In this document: in pieces, positions 12,701 through 27,700 of the stretch
Layout: the number at the start of each line of letters is the position of its first letter
How positions within the stretch are numbered: position 1 is the stretch's first letter
Assembly (NCBI GenBank): GCA_013398955.1
Contig: VWPU01012708.1
Span: forward strand, 124,001-188,000
Length of the DNA stretch: 64,000 nt
Source of the DNA: Callaeas wilsoni
Lineage: Eukaryota > Chordata > Aves > Passeriformes > Callaeidae
Direction: 5' to 3'
Notes under the pieces: model-generated
Database searches by the model: none
The model's input: the letters and a program-made list of their open reading frames with translations, nothing else
Told to the model about the DNA's origin: nothing
Made by a program: the position numbers and the translations under genes

Positions 12701-15700
12701 GAGAATTTCTGGAGAAAACAGTAAATCTAATACTGTGGCAGGAAAAGCAAATACTGTGCTAGCATGCATTAACAGGACAGTTGCATCTTAAGTATATAGA
12801 CCAATCTTTTCACTTCTGTTCATTTCTGGTAAAGTCTCACCTGGTATAAAAACCAGCAATGGGCAAAAAACTTCAAGAGAAGGAGCAACTAAAAGGGTTT
12901 ACAACAAAACACCCTGAGCTGAGTACACTGAAAGACTGAAAGAATGGAAATGTTTTGCCAAGAAGGGGTAGAGAGAGAAACTGAGGGAGAAGAGAACAAT
13001 CGGCAAATACGTATAAAGTTACTAGAAAAGCAAAGATTCATTACACACCATATTTTAAAAGAGAAAGGATGGACTTAATCCAAAATTTCCCCTGCTAGAG
13101 TTTATGTTAGACAATAGGAAACTCTTTCAAACAGAAATGAGTGGGAAATTCTGGCAGATATTGCCTTAAATGGATTGTGGAATCTACTTTTTCAGAGAGT
13201 TTTATAACAGCCTCGGCAAATACCTGTTTAGTACACTACAGGTATATTCAGATTAGTCTTTGTACATGAGAATAAAGCAGATTATTTCTGGTCTCATCCT
13301 CCATTTCTGGGATTTACTTTGGGGTTTTTTTAAGTTTCACTTTTATTAACTGATCCATCTTCTGGATAAGCAGAAGTATGATGTATTGGAATTATCTGGC
13401 TAAGAAGACTATGCACAATGAAAAAAAACTGGTCTTATACTAAGGATTAAAACACTTAAAGGATCAGATATAGTTTAATCTACTAAGTTTAAGAGCTGTT
13501 TTATATAAAAAAGTAAGAACAGCAATAAATCTTTAAATAAAGTACTGTATTTCTTGTGAAGTTTGTTCTGCTGTTTTCACTAATAAAAATTTAAATTCTT
13601 GCCATCACTTGAAAAATCCTTATATCTAAGGAGGCACAAGAGATACCAATGACAAATCTTCTGTTACATAGCCACAAGCAATTTTTTTCAAATTTTGAGT
13701 TACTGAAAAACATAGGAAAAAATATACAAAGCTAGGCTACTATTATATGAGAGTTTTCAAATAAACCCAATACATTCATACAAAAATCTTGAAACTGATG
13801 GCCTTTTGTGATTAAAGGTATGAAATAGGGATTTATAAGAAATTAATAAATAAAACTATGTTACTAAGAGTAGCAATTGAATGGTGATACAACAGCAGTC
13901 TGTATAAGTAGGCATGACACCAAGAGTAGGAACTAGATGTTAAATAGCTTAGTGGAATACACAGATTTGTCAGCAAAGGAAGAACCAACTTACAGTATTA
14001 AGCAGCAAACTCAAAACAAAGTATTACACAGAATAGAGACTTTAAATTTACTTACTGCTTCAGAATATTGTGATACTACAAGCCTGACAGGTTGAAAATA
14101 CAATTAAATTTGCAGAATGGAAATTTAGTACAGCATTACAGGAGTGCCACCTCCATCTGAAGGAGTCCTGAATTTCAAAGCAGGAAGTCTCAGAGTATGT
14201 ATAAAGCATTCCTGTACATTTGCAGGATTGCTCATCTCTAAGTAACTTCTGTTGAAGGTAGAATACTGAGCTAGATCAACCTCTAATATATCTCGGTACA
14301 TCCTTTCAATGTAAACTAGTGCAGTAATAACGGTTTCTATTATTATACAGCAAATTCTTATGCTGGAATCTGAAAATCTCTGGAGGTGGAACTAATCTAT
14401 AGCTATAATAATATCTATAGTCCTGTTTCAGTAGCTTAAATCTGGCACTGAATAATACAAACATTTACAGAAGAAATATGTAGCAATAACCTTTCCTGTA
14501 CATGCTAACATTAGAACCAGGACAAGCTTTGAATGATAGTACTGAAGTGTACAATCCAGAGCATAAGAAAGATGAGATGAAATATGCCTTTGAACATTTT
14601 TTGAAAAGGCTATTATTTATTACTTTAAGATTAACAGATTGATAATGTATCTGCCTTCAGAACATACAGCAAGTGTAGCTACATTTATCTTAACATGGAA
14701 AACAGGTCTAATTTTATTAGAGATGAAAGAAAAATTACAGTTCCTACTTCGGGCAGGATGCTCATCAAAACTGGTAATTATTCATCTAAGAACTCTTGAA
14801 ATATCACTGACAGATCAACTTAATACCACTGTCAATTCATAATTCTAAGCAGAAAAGTTCAAGAAGAACCACATGGGGCAATAACAGAAAAACACAGACG
14901 CTGGGGATATGTCTCATTTATTCCCATCTGTTGCAGAACGCTTTTACCCTGAGGCATGCACATTCATCTTTCTCCTCCTAAAAAAAATTTCCTATAGTCT
15001 TTCACTCTCTATGCAGCTTTGTTTTATTTTCACTAATTTTTATCCTAAACAATATCTTAAATTGACAAATTTCTGAGGGTTTTATGCATCACATAAGAGC
15101 AGCATTACCTTACATTGGTCTCCATTTTGTTGGTCTTCAATGGAAAGCTTCCACCACCAAGGTGAGGAGGCCCCACCAAGCCCGTGTGGCCCTCCCAGGA
15201 CCCTGAACATCCCATCAGCTGGACCAGCACTGGGACCAGGACTGCTGACCTCTTGCTTTCTCTCATTCATTTCCTTCTTTTTCTTTTCATCTCACCCATT
15301 TATCCAAATCCCACTGCCACATCCTTACATAGCAGGTCAGGGACTAACATATCAACTTCGATGTCAAGTGTGTGATTTACTACTAAAACTTGTGAGCTTT
15401 TGCAGACTGACTTTTCTAATTCCTTTCAATCATGAGTATTTATGAATCTTGGGTGCTCCTTTCACCTTAAGGGTGGGACCTCACATCATGGCATTTCACT
15501 TATAGATCATTTAGATTTAAAATGTTACAAATCATAGCAATTCATTACAACATTGCTAGCTTCTAGACTGCCTTCACAATAAATACTATAATGCCTGTGT
15601 TTCAGTATTTAGTAAAAAAAAATGTTAAATACTGTTCTCAATGAAATTTGTTGTTTGATACTTACAATGAATTAACAGAATCTTTCTCAAACTTCACAGT

Positions 15701-18700
15701 CTGAAATATGTTTTCTCCTCACAAAATATCTGACGTTGTATTAATAAATCCTCAGCTATACCACACTCAATCTACATATTTGGCATACATTGCCGAAGTA
15801 GCATTAATTACACAAATAATCAGAATGCTTATTTTTTCCAATTAACATACAAACCCTGCCAAGTGGCTTGTTTGGCTGAAAGCAGAATTACTGTTTAGAC
15901 ATCTCACAGTGTATTGCAAGTAAGGAAACAAAATTTCTTTCTAAGCATTTTTCTGATTATTTCTCTTTAGAAAATTAGGTTTTTGAGGGCCAGCATATAT
16001 TTATATACATATATGCATTTTTAAATATAAGCATACATGTCTACAAACACACATATGTATATATATGTATGCATATATGTACACACAAACATATACAAAA
16101 AATATACATAGGCCTAAGAGTTTAGGCTTTACTCTCTTTCTTTAGGATCTTTTTAACAGGTTTTCAAATATGAACCCTTTGAATGTTTTCAATATAGAAC
16201 TCCAAGGATTATCCTTCTTCACACTTTTATTTTTATGAAGCTGCATAACGCCAGACATTATAAATTGCACAAAACAATTTTTCTACTACTCCAACATGTA
16301 AGAAGTTAAATTAAACATGGAGTTCTGCTTATTTCTTAATGGCATATGGACTTTAAACTCAGAAAATAATTATTTTTCTCTTTTTCTTTAAATAAACTTC
16401 TTATATGATCTTGTGGGTTTTTCAGCCATAGGAAACAAACATAGAGTATTCAAATCAACAAAGAAAGGCAAGCAAGACTGAAAGCCTATTTACTAGACTC
16501 CATATTTACATCTTATGTTTCATTCTTGTGTTCTGCTGTGCAGATCATGAAATATAACACAGAAAAATGGTTTAAAACCTTGCTAATTTATATTTCAGGA
16601 AATATTTTCCAGAATTTATCACTCAAGAACGATGTTCTCTTGTTCTCTTTGTCGCAAGTCAGACTTTATATAATCATGATAGCAGTTCATTAGATAGTCT
16701 TTTCCTCTTCTTTAATTCAGCTTTTTATTAAGAGTGTAAAAAGCAAGCTTCATTATTTTGGAAAAGACTGTTTTGCAGTGATTCTAACTGAAACAAAATT
16801 TTACATTAAATTAAACAAGAGTCTTCCCTTCCACCCTTCAAAGATAAAAAGTATTCTTTAACTCTTGTTTCTCAATTTTCTCTAAGAATTAATAAATTGA
16901 GAAGAAAAATCAATGGACTCCCTAAATACCCTTCCTAAAAACTGGAGAAAGAAAGGACAGAGGACAGAAGATGAAGGACAGTGAAAGAAAAATTCATAAA
17001 AACATAGGAAAGAAAAAATACGTACTTCATAATTGCTATGTCAGAAACAACCTAAATAAAAGTTCTACAGAATCAGTTTTAAAACAAAAATTCTACTTAA
17101 TTCTCATACAATTTTGTGAAGATATGTAATCATGCACTAAAATATTTCCTCCCTCAGCATTTTAACTCACATGTCATGCTGAATTGATATCAAAATTAGA
17201 AAATGTAAAAATTTAAAACCAACAAAACCCCTAAGGTCATGAACAGTGAAATGAATAAAATGCATAAAACCCAAAACTTTCCCAGTTGAAAGTAAGAATC
17301 TTGCGAGATGCCACTATGCCTGAGATTGCCAGACACACCTAGGTTGGCATTGGATTAGAATTTCTCTTACTGTTTAAGCAGATTTTCCCAGTAAAGTGAA
17401 GATGTATCTGCTCTGGGGACAGCTCTTGAATCTCAGACACAGATTGATTGTTCAGGTTTTGCTGATATTTACTGGCTGTCATCTTCTCTAACAATTTTAT
17501 ATTAAATATTGAATTATCTATTCTTTTCAAAATCTTCCTGGAACAACTGAAGAAAATTCCCTATTTCCAAAACCATAATTTATCTTTTTTACCATGTTCA
17601 GAGTCATAATTAATAAGGAAGAGACATACAGCTTCTCAGGAGACAATTTAATTCACCAATCTGCAAGATTTTATATTGTTTAGGGACTACAGGATTTGAA
17701 TTACAATATTCCAAACCTCTAGCGACTTTTTAAGGGTTTTTCCTGACTGTTACTTTTTCATACTATTAGCAGTTAGTCTTTCAGAGAGAAATGTTGAAAA
17801 GAAACATGAAGATAAGGAACACTACAAGGTAAACTGAAAATTTATTATGCTCAAATAACTAAAGCTTCCTCTGCTATCATTATTATTGTCCATATAATGC
17901 TTTAAATGGGCACTGAATCTTATATTTCATGTATAATTAAAGTCTCAGCATAATAGACATACCGGCATTTCACAGTTTTACGGCATTTGGACTCAAGTTT
18001 CAACATTGCTTTCCAGTTTGTGGTCTATAAGACATAGTACAAAAGCCTGCCCTTCCAAAATACATGCCAAGATGCTTTTAAGACTTATTTATTTTTCAGG
18101 AGCAGTAAGGAGAGAAGATGTGGAGACACTAAACTCCTCGCTAATGTTCCCTCTAAGCTATCGAGATCTTAATTCCTGCAAGAGAAGAGTTCTGATGAAT
18201 GGCATAGTTATCTCCAACTTTAGAAGAGTATAATAAAGATGAATATTTGAAACCTCTCCGCACTGCAGTAGCTTAGGCTTTTCTCACTGTCACATTTCAC
18301 TTTAAGGAGCTTAAGTATCAAAGGAAAGACTGAGAAACGTGGCCTGGATAGATCTTCATTTATTTTGTGGGAATTGATCACCCAACAGACTGTTTTGAGC
18401 TGAAAGCAGCAGGTCAATACACAATACATATTGCTAGTTAGGGCTAAGTACTCAAAGCAAAGTGTTTGAATGGTAATATGCAGGCACATTAAAGTTAAGC
18501 AAAAAATGGTCATTGCTTTCTGATCTGCACTGTAGTGAATTGAAAAGAATTGGAAAAAAAAAAAAAACAAAAAAACCTAGTCCTTCTCTTAAAATTAGTG
18601 ATATTAAGCAAATAATAACAATTGAAAACTGAGGATATTTGAGACTTTCAGCTTAGCTGCATGAACACTTAATATACTCTGACATTTTTCCTTGTGACAC

Positions 18701-21700
18701 TTAATTTCCTCTGGAAAAGCCTGCTTAAATGCTTAGTTTAAAGCTAACTTAAAATGTTAATTTAAAATGTCAAAATATCTGAGTATAAATTTGAAAATTA
18801 ACCTTAACATCATAAAACTTAAAGGACCAATAGTGTATCAGAACATTAAATCTGCCAAAGTATATAAGCTCTTCTTCAGTGTATGATCTTAAAAAACAAA
18901 TTCAGACTAATGAGCCCTCGGGGATATTACTGGTCAGCAGACTCCAGCCAGACTTCATGCCACTGACAGGCCCTTTGATCCTGGCAGCGTTCAGCCTAAT
19001 TTCAGTCCGCCTCACTGGGCTCTCAACTGGCCTGTACTTCACCAGTTTGGTTATGAGGATGTTACAGCAGCACGTTGAAGGCCTTGCCCAAGCAGAGATA
19101 AACAACATCCATGCTCTCCCCCGTCCACTGAGCTGGCCATGTCATCATGGAAGGCAATCAGGTTGATCCAGCATGATTATCCCTTTGTAAATTCATGGCA
19201 ACTACTCCCAAAAATGTTCTTATACTTTGTATGCTTGGCAATGTGTGCAAAGATTATTTACTCCATCCGCATCCCAAGAGACAAGATAAGGTTGACTGGC
19301 TTTGTAGCTTCCTGGATTCTCTTTCCAGATGGGCATGATATCTCTTCCAAACCTCTTCCAAACTTTCCCCCTTCGTTGTCCTGACCTTTCCAAGGTTAGT
19401 GAATGTGACCTTGTAATGACATTGGCCTCTCAGCACTTGGTGAACTCCATTGAGTCCCACGGGCTTGTGTTTGTCCAGTGTCTCCCTAATCCAATCCTCT
19501 TCCACCAAGGCTAAGTCTTCCTTGTTCCAGAATTTCCCATTCATCTCAAGGGCCTGGGATTGCTCAGTGCTCAATCTTAAACAGTAAAGACCAAGGTAGA
19601 AAAGAAAGCATTGCGTCCCTCAAGTCTGTTCTGTGTTCTTTGCCATCAGATTCTTTGCCTCATTTGGCAGAAAGAACAGCACAGGCGCAGAATGAACACC
19701 AGTTCATTCTGAGGCAGCAAAAGCCAAACAAGCAAGAGGAAAGTGAAGGCTTAGAGGATTCAAAGAGATATTGAGGCAGGTCACCTCTAAAACAAAATAG
19801 TGTAAGATTGCACAACTAAAAGCTTTCATAATGCAAAGGCATAACAGTAAGGCCATGAATTTCACAATTTTTCAGAATTTTCTCTCTTTTTTCGGATTAT
19901 TAGTTCTTTGCCCTCATTTATGTAGTTTTGGGAGAGAAATTGAAATAGAAGCAAAAGAAAAGGGCATGCTCATAAAAAGGACATGCTTAAGTGAATACAT
20001 CAAGTAACTTCTGTGTGCCCTACAGAAAAGAGAATACAGAACTCGTGAACCAAAAAACCTACAAAAAGTTGATATATCAAGGCAGTATCTGTAAGTTCTC
20101 ATATGCAGGAAGTATAGTTAAACTCTGCCTTCTCATTTCAATTTTGCACTTCTCTGAAAGCAGAAAAGTATAATTAAGTGAAATTGTAGGCAAGAACTGT
20201 AATGCAGATAAATGTCCCCAGGCAGTAACCAGAGAATTCATCTTCACCTGTGACCCAGAGTCAAAGCTACAACCAGGTCTGCACTAATGAATATATCAGC
20301 CTAGTGAGTTATCTGTACTGACAGCATGATTTAGCAGAAGTTATTATTATTTTCTGAGAACACTAATATTGTAATTAAATTGTTCTTTTTGGGTTCCGGT
20401 TTTGGGGAGCCTTTAGAACTAAATAATTGTAAAAAACTCGTACTTTAAAATTGCTGATAACTATATGATGACTTATAAAAAGCAGAACCCTCATTTTTAT
20501 GTTATAATTCATTACATACTCTTAGGCAACTAAAATAACACTTTCAATAATTGGCTCCTTCAATGCATCCTTAGTACCTATTCCACTTGGACATCTGCAG
20601 CTTTTTTGCCTGGGAACATCCACTAGATCTGCAATTTAGGATTCAGATTCACTCCTCTCATCTTCAGAGATTATAACTCAATTAAAAGTTTAATGTTAAA
20701 TAAGATGTATTTTGGCACTCAGATTCTCCCCACTGAGCTCCCACAGACCAGAACAAGGCTAGCCACGCCTCAACACCCAGGTATTACTGGAGTCTGCAAT
20801 CCAGAGAACAGACAGTGGGGATGGGGAGCATTTCCATGCAGCATTTACAGTGAGCCACAACCCTGGCCAGACAGAGCCATTCTCTCTGCAAGTTGTCATC
20901 TACACACGGGAGGCTCAGAAACGCCCAGCAGAGCAGTGCTTGCAGCTGTAAGGAAGCTCCACTAAAGCAGGCACAGATAATAAGACACTGCAAATACACC
21001 TCCCTACTGCAGGCCATGTTATTTAGCTAGGGAGCTCTCTGAGGCAGTCGTAAGATCAGACCCAAACTATGCAGAGACAGCTGGAAATCTATTTCTGTTT
21101 GATGCAAGAGGTGTAGACTAACATTTCAATCTTACCAGAAGAAGTATTTAACATATTTGAGAATAGCCATTATAATTTGCTTCTACACAGTAAAATGAGA
21201 AAAGAAAAGGGACAGTCAAAGCATATGCAAGATAGAGATTCTGTCCAAAAGAGACTTATGGAAGATGACATCCAAATAGATTATCCATAATTCAGACAGG
21301 TCAGAAATCGCTTGAGGCAAAAATGACACCAGACAATTTTTTTCTATATGTGGCTTATGAGCCACTCTGGAGGTCATCCCTGCTTATCACCAGACTGGCC
21401 TTTCTTGGTGTTCACCACACACCCAAAATTACTGCTGAAAAAGGCAATTAAGTCAGGGTCAAGAAGCAAAAGGGAAAAATCATGAAAGAAAATAGAAGTA
21501 ATAATTAGTAGTGGTTGAACAATTTTATCACATTTGAATACCAGAACTGCCTAGATCAGTCTTAAATGGTAAAGGTAATTTTATCTAACCTTACTCAAGC
21601 AATCATGAGAGTCAACCTGCCCTTGCAAGCAGGAGAAGATTCATAATCTGGAACCTTGGTCTCTACCGCCTTCCCAAATGTCATTGAATAAAGGACATAC

Positions 21701-24700
21701 AAAAATATTCCAAAAATTCTGAAAAGCTAGCTCTCAAGCATATCACTATAAGCACAAATAGTAAAAACTGTGTGTGACTATAAAAAGGAAAATTAAGATA
21801 AAGTAATTACTGTTAGCACTTCCTGACAACATTAATGGAAAGAAAAAAGTGAGAAGGTTCACATTACCCTTTATGCCCAATTAAAAACTATAAGAATATA
21901 CAGAACTCAGAAGATCCATCATGAACAGTGCTAATCAAAAGATGCTGATCATGGAACACAGAAACACAAGGAAAGGAAATACATATGGGGAGTTCTTATA
22001 TCAAAAAAATACTTTCAGTGGTAATTTGTCACAATATCTATGAATAATAATTGCAAAAGTCAACAAAAGGAGTATTAGAAGAAAGAACATAGTGAAAGAA
22101 TTATCTCACCTCTTTGACTATCCTTCCACACAATTTTTCGATTTTTCTCATAATGTTTATTCAACCAGATGAGGATGCTTCGTTCATATCGAGAATATAT
22201 ATTACTGCATAAAGGTTCTGATTTTATTCCTGGCATGTTCTGCAAGCTTTCCAAGCTCGATGGGTCAGGAACAACACGGGAAGAAACACGTGGAAGAACA
22301 AACACCTGAAACGACAAAAAGTGTTTTAAAGCATGAACTGCAAAAAGAATTTGAGCTGACAGATAAAGAAAAAAAACAAAACACTTCAAACTCAAAAGGT
22401 TTTCTAATTTAGAACAGGTTTAGGAGAATGCACATTAGCACCCACATAACCACTACACAGGGTGGCAAAAGGTCTCCAGGGCAAGACATACGAGAAGTAG
22501 CTGAAATCACTTGGTTTGTTCAGCTTGGAGAAGGCTGAAGAGTGACCTCACCACAGTCTACAACTTCCTCAAGGAGAGCAGAGGAGAAGGAGGTGCTGAT
22601 CTCCTCTCTCTGATGATCCGACCCAATAGCGACACAAGGAAATGGAATGAAGCTGCAACAGGGGAAGTTTGGATCTTAGGACAAGGTTCTGCACTCACTG
22701 GGTGGTCGGTCACCGGACCAGGGAAGTGGTCATGGCACCACGCTCAGTCAGAGTTCAGGGAGCATCTGGAGAATGCTCTTAGTTATATGGTTTAGTTTAG
22801 GTAGTCCTGTGAGGAGCTGGGAGTTGGACTCCATGCTCCTTATGGGTCCCTCCCAACTTGAGATATTCTCTGATTCTAAATATTTTTTGCTTTCAACTTT
22901 TCTCCAAGTTTTGATGAACCCTGTGAAATCACTAGGTCATCTGTATTCCAGGAATTATTGTGCATATTCTATCCACAGCACTACTTGCTGAACTACTTAC
23001 ACTATGTCCCGTGCAATCTAGAGACAACATTCAAATTATATCTTTCATGACTCAGTTGTTTATTTAGGTTCAAATTACACTGATTTGTTTCTCCTGAAAA
23101 GATTCACATCAAGGGTCTAAAATAAAATTCAGGGCAAAATTGGTTTTCTGAGTTTCAAGTGCACATGGCTAGCTCATGTCCAGCCTCTCATCCACCAGCA
23201 CCTCCAAGTCCTTCTCGGCAGAGCTGCTCGTGATCTGTTCATCCCCCAGCCTGGATTGATACTGGAGGTTTTCTCAACCTGACTGATATAAAACCCAATT
23301 GAATCAAGGCATTTCAAGCTACCTATTTTTTAGGGTTTCACCTCATCAGGAAAAAAATCATCAAAACCCAAACAACAAAACATACATGCATACTATTAAT
23401 TTTGGTGGGGTTTTGCTCCGTGCTAGTCTGTCAGGTACCTATGAATGATACAGCAAACTGAAAGAACAGCAAAGTGACTTGCTGTTTAAAAATTCCATTC
23501 TAATGTAAGATAATAAATACTACAGTTATATATCTAGGCAATTATGTCCAGTGAAAAGGGCTTCTAAACAGGGTAACACAAAAGCGTGACAGAGTTTTCT
23601 CTACTTGCAATAAGATTTCATTTAATAATAACAATAATAATAATAATAATAATAATAATTTCATTTAATAATAATAATAATAACATTTAATTCTACAAAA
23701 TGCAGACTGTTCTAATATAACATTTCCTAGTTGGAACATATTAACACACTTAAAAAGTTTTAAAGAAAATTAAAATATTCTCGTCTTTCTTTTTCCTTCT
23801 CTGTTAGGGAGAAATAAAATACTTACAAGTATTTAGTTTTAAGGATGTGTTTGGGAAAAAATAAACCTCCAATATATCACAGACCTTTTTCAAAATAAGG
23901 CTTTTTGGCATTAGTTCCTCAGAATTTGGTAGTAAAGGTATCTTCAATTTACCTTGAATATCTGCAGTAGCACATCTGTCCAAGCTCGTTTGCTCATTGT
24001 CTCAAACGCGCTGATCTCCAGAACAAAAATACGCCTGCCACTTAATTTGCCTGAGCTTCTCATGCTTCCTCTCCTCACTTCAGGTATGAAACACTTCAGA
24101 TAAAAGGATGGGGATTTTTTTCAATATTCATTTCAGCAGTTTGGATAGGAAATTCACAAGAGGACAATAATGAATCAATGGCATAAGTGGCTGATAACAT
24201 CTACTGTAGTGCAATAGTGACCAACTTTAGAACCATTTGCAGTTTGTTGGTATCTCAGGAATAAGAACCATAATACAGAATTGACAGGAGTTGAAAGTAG
24301 CAATCAGGAAACAGGGAAAACACACAAAATATTTTACTTAAAAATGGTAAAATCTGTATGATAATCTGATCTCTAGTTTAAAACGTATCTGTTGGACATT
24401 AATATCAGGTATCAACAGTATCAGAAGGAATGGAAAAAAATCAGGAGAGACCAATGTAAATGTTGGAGTTAGCTTAAATTCCTACTTAGTCTCACACACA
24501 TGCTTAGATTTGTGCAATCCAAAACAGTCACCACAGTAAGAACACTCACGGTCCACCAAGAACTTCCACTAGTATTCAAAGGACTGAAACTAAGCACTAA
24601 GTTTTTTTGAGAAAAAACACCAAACCCACCTACCCTCAGTCCAGTATTCACTTCAGTCCATATCATATAATCTTCAGGTGTAAGCAGAAATTCTGGCATA

Positions 24701-27700
24701 ACATGAGAAAGATATGCCCCTTGGCTTCTGAAATTATAAAGCAGGAAAAATTAATAGGCAGGAAAGATAATTATTTTTAAGAGAAATCCAGTTTTTACAA
24801 GTTCTTCAACCTGTGTGTAATCTGCTCTATCTGAATAGCCTCTGGACTAGTGATCCAGCTCTATTAATTGCTTAGATGAGCTTCATGAACAGAAGCTCAT
24901 GTTCAATTTCTATGGCTACAGCTACACACTAAAAGAACATACAACTCTGGACAGATTGGCTTCTTCATGAGCATTGCTCCTCCATAAAGAATTTATTATA
25001 ACACAGAACATCAAAACAAATAATATCCATTTCCATGTGAAAGCCAAATTACCAGTGTTGCATAACATTAGGAGAATTAAAACTTGATGATGCTTTTATC
25101 TGTCTGCATTTCATATTTACAAATGATACTGAAAGTCTAATGGGTGTAAGCAAAGGTATTGCAAAACTCTCAATGGACCTGCCATCTCTTCTCAAGTTAC
25201 TAATAAACGCAACAAGAAAAGTAATTGCTGCAACAAAAGGCAACTTCATTAGACTGAATACCAAAAAAGTTAACTTCCAAGTGAAGAAAGACTAGTCTTT
25301 ATCTCAAATGACACACTTTAAACAAATGTGCTGGAAAGAAAGGAAAACAATGTAGAATTTTGAAGTTTATTTTTCTCAGGAGAGCAGAAAAGCTTCCTGA
25401 CTTCTAGGTCAGAAGGATTATCACAGCATATCTAAATTTAAATTGTTCTCTGAATTTTTAAAATGGTTGATTTGAATAAAAATTAAACTAGCTTTTCTTC
25501 ATATATGACCAGTCTCATTCAAATGAAATTATCATACTTGTCAGTACCATACAGTCCAAAATAAATTTACCTTGTACATTAAAAGTAAAATATCACAGTT
25601 TGTAATTAGGATCATGACAAGTTATTGCTCTTCTCACAAAAATATTTTTTTTCCAGTAATAATAAAATTTAAATTTCCATGTTTTACTTTGAAAATTATT
25701 CTTTATCTTTTCAAAATATTGAAATTTCATACTTCATACAATTATCTAGCATATTTTTTAAAACAAAAATATTTTAATCAGGGACACAAAAATAGCATCA
25801 AGTTAGCAGTCTGGTTATAAAACTCACCATGTCTGAAATTCCCATTTTCCACTAACCCACAGACTCTGTTCCATGAAATCTCTTTTAAACTTCAGATCTT
25901 CCCAAATGAAAAAAATATGAAAGCTATACAATATCAATCTTTTCAGGTGTCCTATCTTTCTCTTGACATTTTTACTTGGTAAATACATAGGAATAGGTAT
26001 AATCTACAATTTTCATTCCAAGAAAAGCTATATAACAAGGTCACATGTCATCATAGCAAAGTTCCATATAACTGGATGTTCTCATAATTGGCTGCATTTT
26101 GCTACTGAGGAATATTGTCTTAACAAAATTCCTCTTCATTCAGGTTAATATTAAACATGAAGCCAGCTCTCCAAGATCAATACTTTCACACTGTTAAGAC
26201 ATTTTTCCTCAAGACACAGGGCTTGCAACAACTTAGTCGTAGTGTAAAATACCCAAGCTTTTCCTTTACTGCTGCGGTAATGCACCAAGGAAACCTCTCG
26301 AGTAGAGGACAATAAAACTGATATTTGGGATGCTGCTTGAAACACTGAGCACCATCCGTCTGCTTTGCCAAGTGGAAAATTTGAAATACAAATTATGCTT
26401 TATTTGAACCATGCTGACCAGAAAGTAGTGGTTGGTGTAAGAATGCCAAGAACTATCTGCTGACTTTCCACAAATCCCAGTGAACATGCAGGGACAGCAG
26501 ATCACAGGTAAGCTATTCATAGCTCAGCTGACTTTAGATGTCTTCCCATCCTTACACACAGTAATGCCAGCAGTGCAGATATCAGACATTTTTGTGCTAT
26601 GATCTATAAACACCTGTGAGAAAATGCAAATATTCTAGATGATCCTAAAATGCACAAGTAGGAAAAGTAGATCCATGAATCAGGGGCCATGAAGAAATCT
26701 TATAGAATTCAGACAAACTAGGAGAGGCAGAAAACTAACAAGATGTGGTAACGTCAAGCACAAAATGAGCACCAAATTAATTATAGAAGAGTTCAGATTG
26801 GAAAATACCTCCAAGATCATCTAAATACATATAAAAAGAAAGGAGTCTGGATAGAAATGCTTTTCTATGAAAATCCGTGGTGTTTTTCTAGGATTGTTAC
26901 GGACTACTACTTCATGTCTGATCCTTTGACCTCAACAACCATCAGTCATCAATGCATTTATGTACAGAAGCACTGGACTTAGCCTTGACCAGCTGGCTGC
27001 TGCTTCAATTCTGCTCTGAATACATCCATGACTTAACAACCAAAGCTCATTAAAAATGATGGCTTTTATTAAAATTTAGCTATTAAAGAGCTTTAAAAAA
27101 ATTCCCAAAGAACACATTAGAAACACTCCAGTATTTCTTTCCAATTGCTGTTATTTTTAGCAAAAAGGGTTGGGATCCGCATTCATTTACCCCAAGGGTC
27201 ATGATTTTGAAGTATTCAACAAACACCATTTATGCTAGTTTCAAGATTCTCAAATTCCTGGAAAATCTCAATGGGAAGACTACACATAAGAGTCATCAGG
27301 CTCCACCAAGAGCATCAGTGGAATGGTGAGATCATTAATGAAAAACTTGATCTGACTGTCTACTGAGTCTCTCTAAGGAATGAGGTTGAGAGCTATCTTT
27401 TGCAATTAAGGAAGCAGAGTTCCTGTGGAATTCCTGTGTTGGATATAACCTCACTGAAGGACACTTTGATTAATGTAAACTGCAGATAACCATGGTAAAA
27501 ATAAATGAAAGGTTATAATACATAAATCTTATCTCACAAAAATTATAAAGGAAACCCTAAACCCACTGTATACCATTCAGTTAGAATTATGCTTGAAGTA
27601 TGACAATTTTAAAAAAATGGAAAGAAAAGGTGTATGCATGCATATTTCATCATCCTTGTACTTACTTAAGGAAAGAAAGCAATTCAGAATACTGCCAGTG

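Larger units (their letters stand above)
24094..27665. other. CFAP47 introns 14 and 13
   Basis: Introns of 540 bp (24094-24633) and 2.9 kb (24728-27665). AT-rich. The only mobile-element trace is a short CR1 end at 26785-26822. No other exon is needed, because exons 13-15 join perfectly in frame. Confidence 0.7.

Noticed and set aside
18220..18570. 116-codon minus frame starting in a Phe run
   Set aside because: The start is a poly-T tract and the composition is that of AT-rich intron; no motif.
22511..22795. 94-codon plus frame near CFAP47 exon 16
   Set aside because: It is the antisense-to-gene CR1 3' region; the frame has no relation to CR1 ORF2 function.
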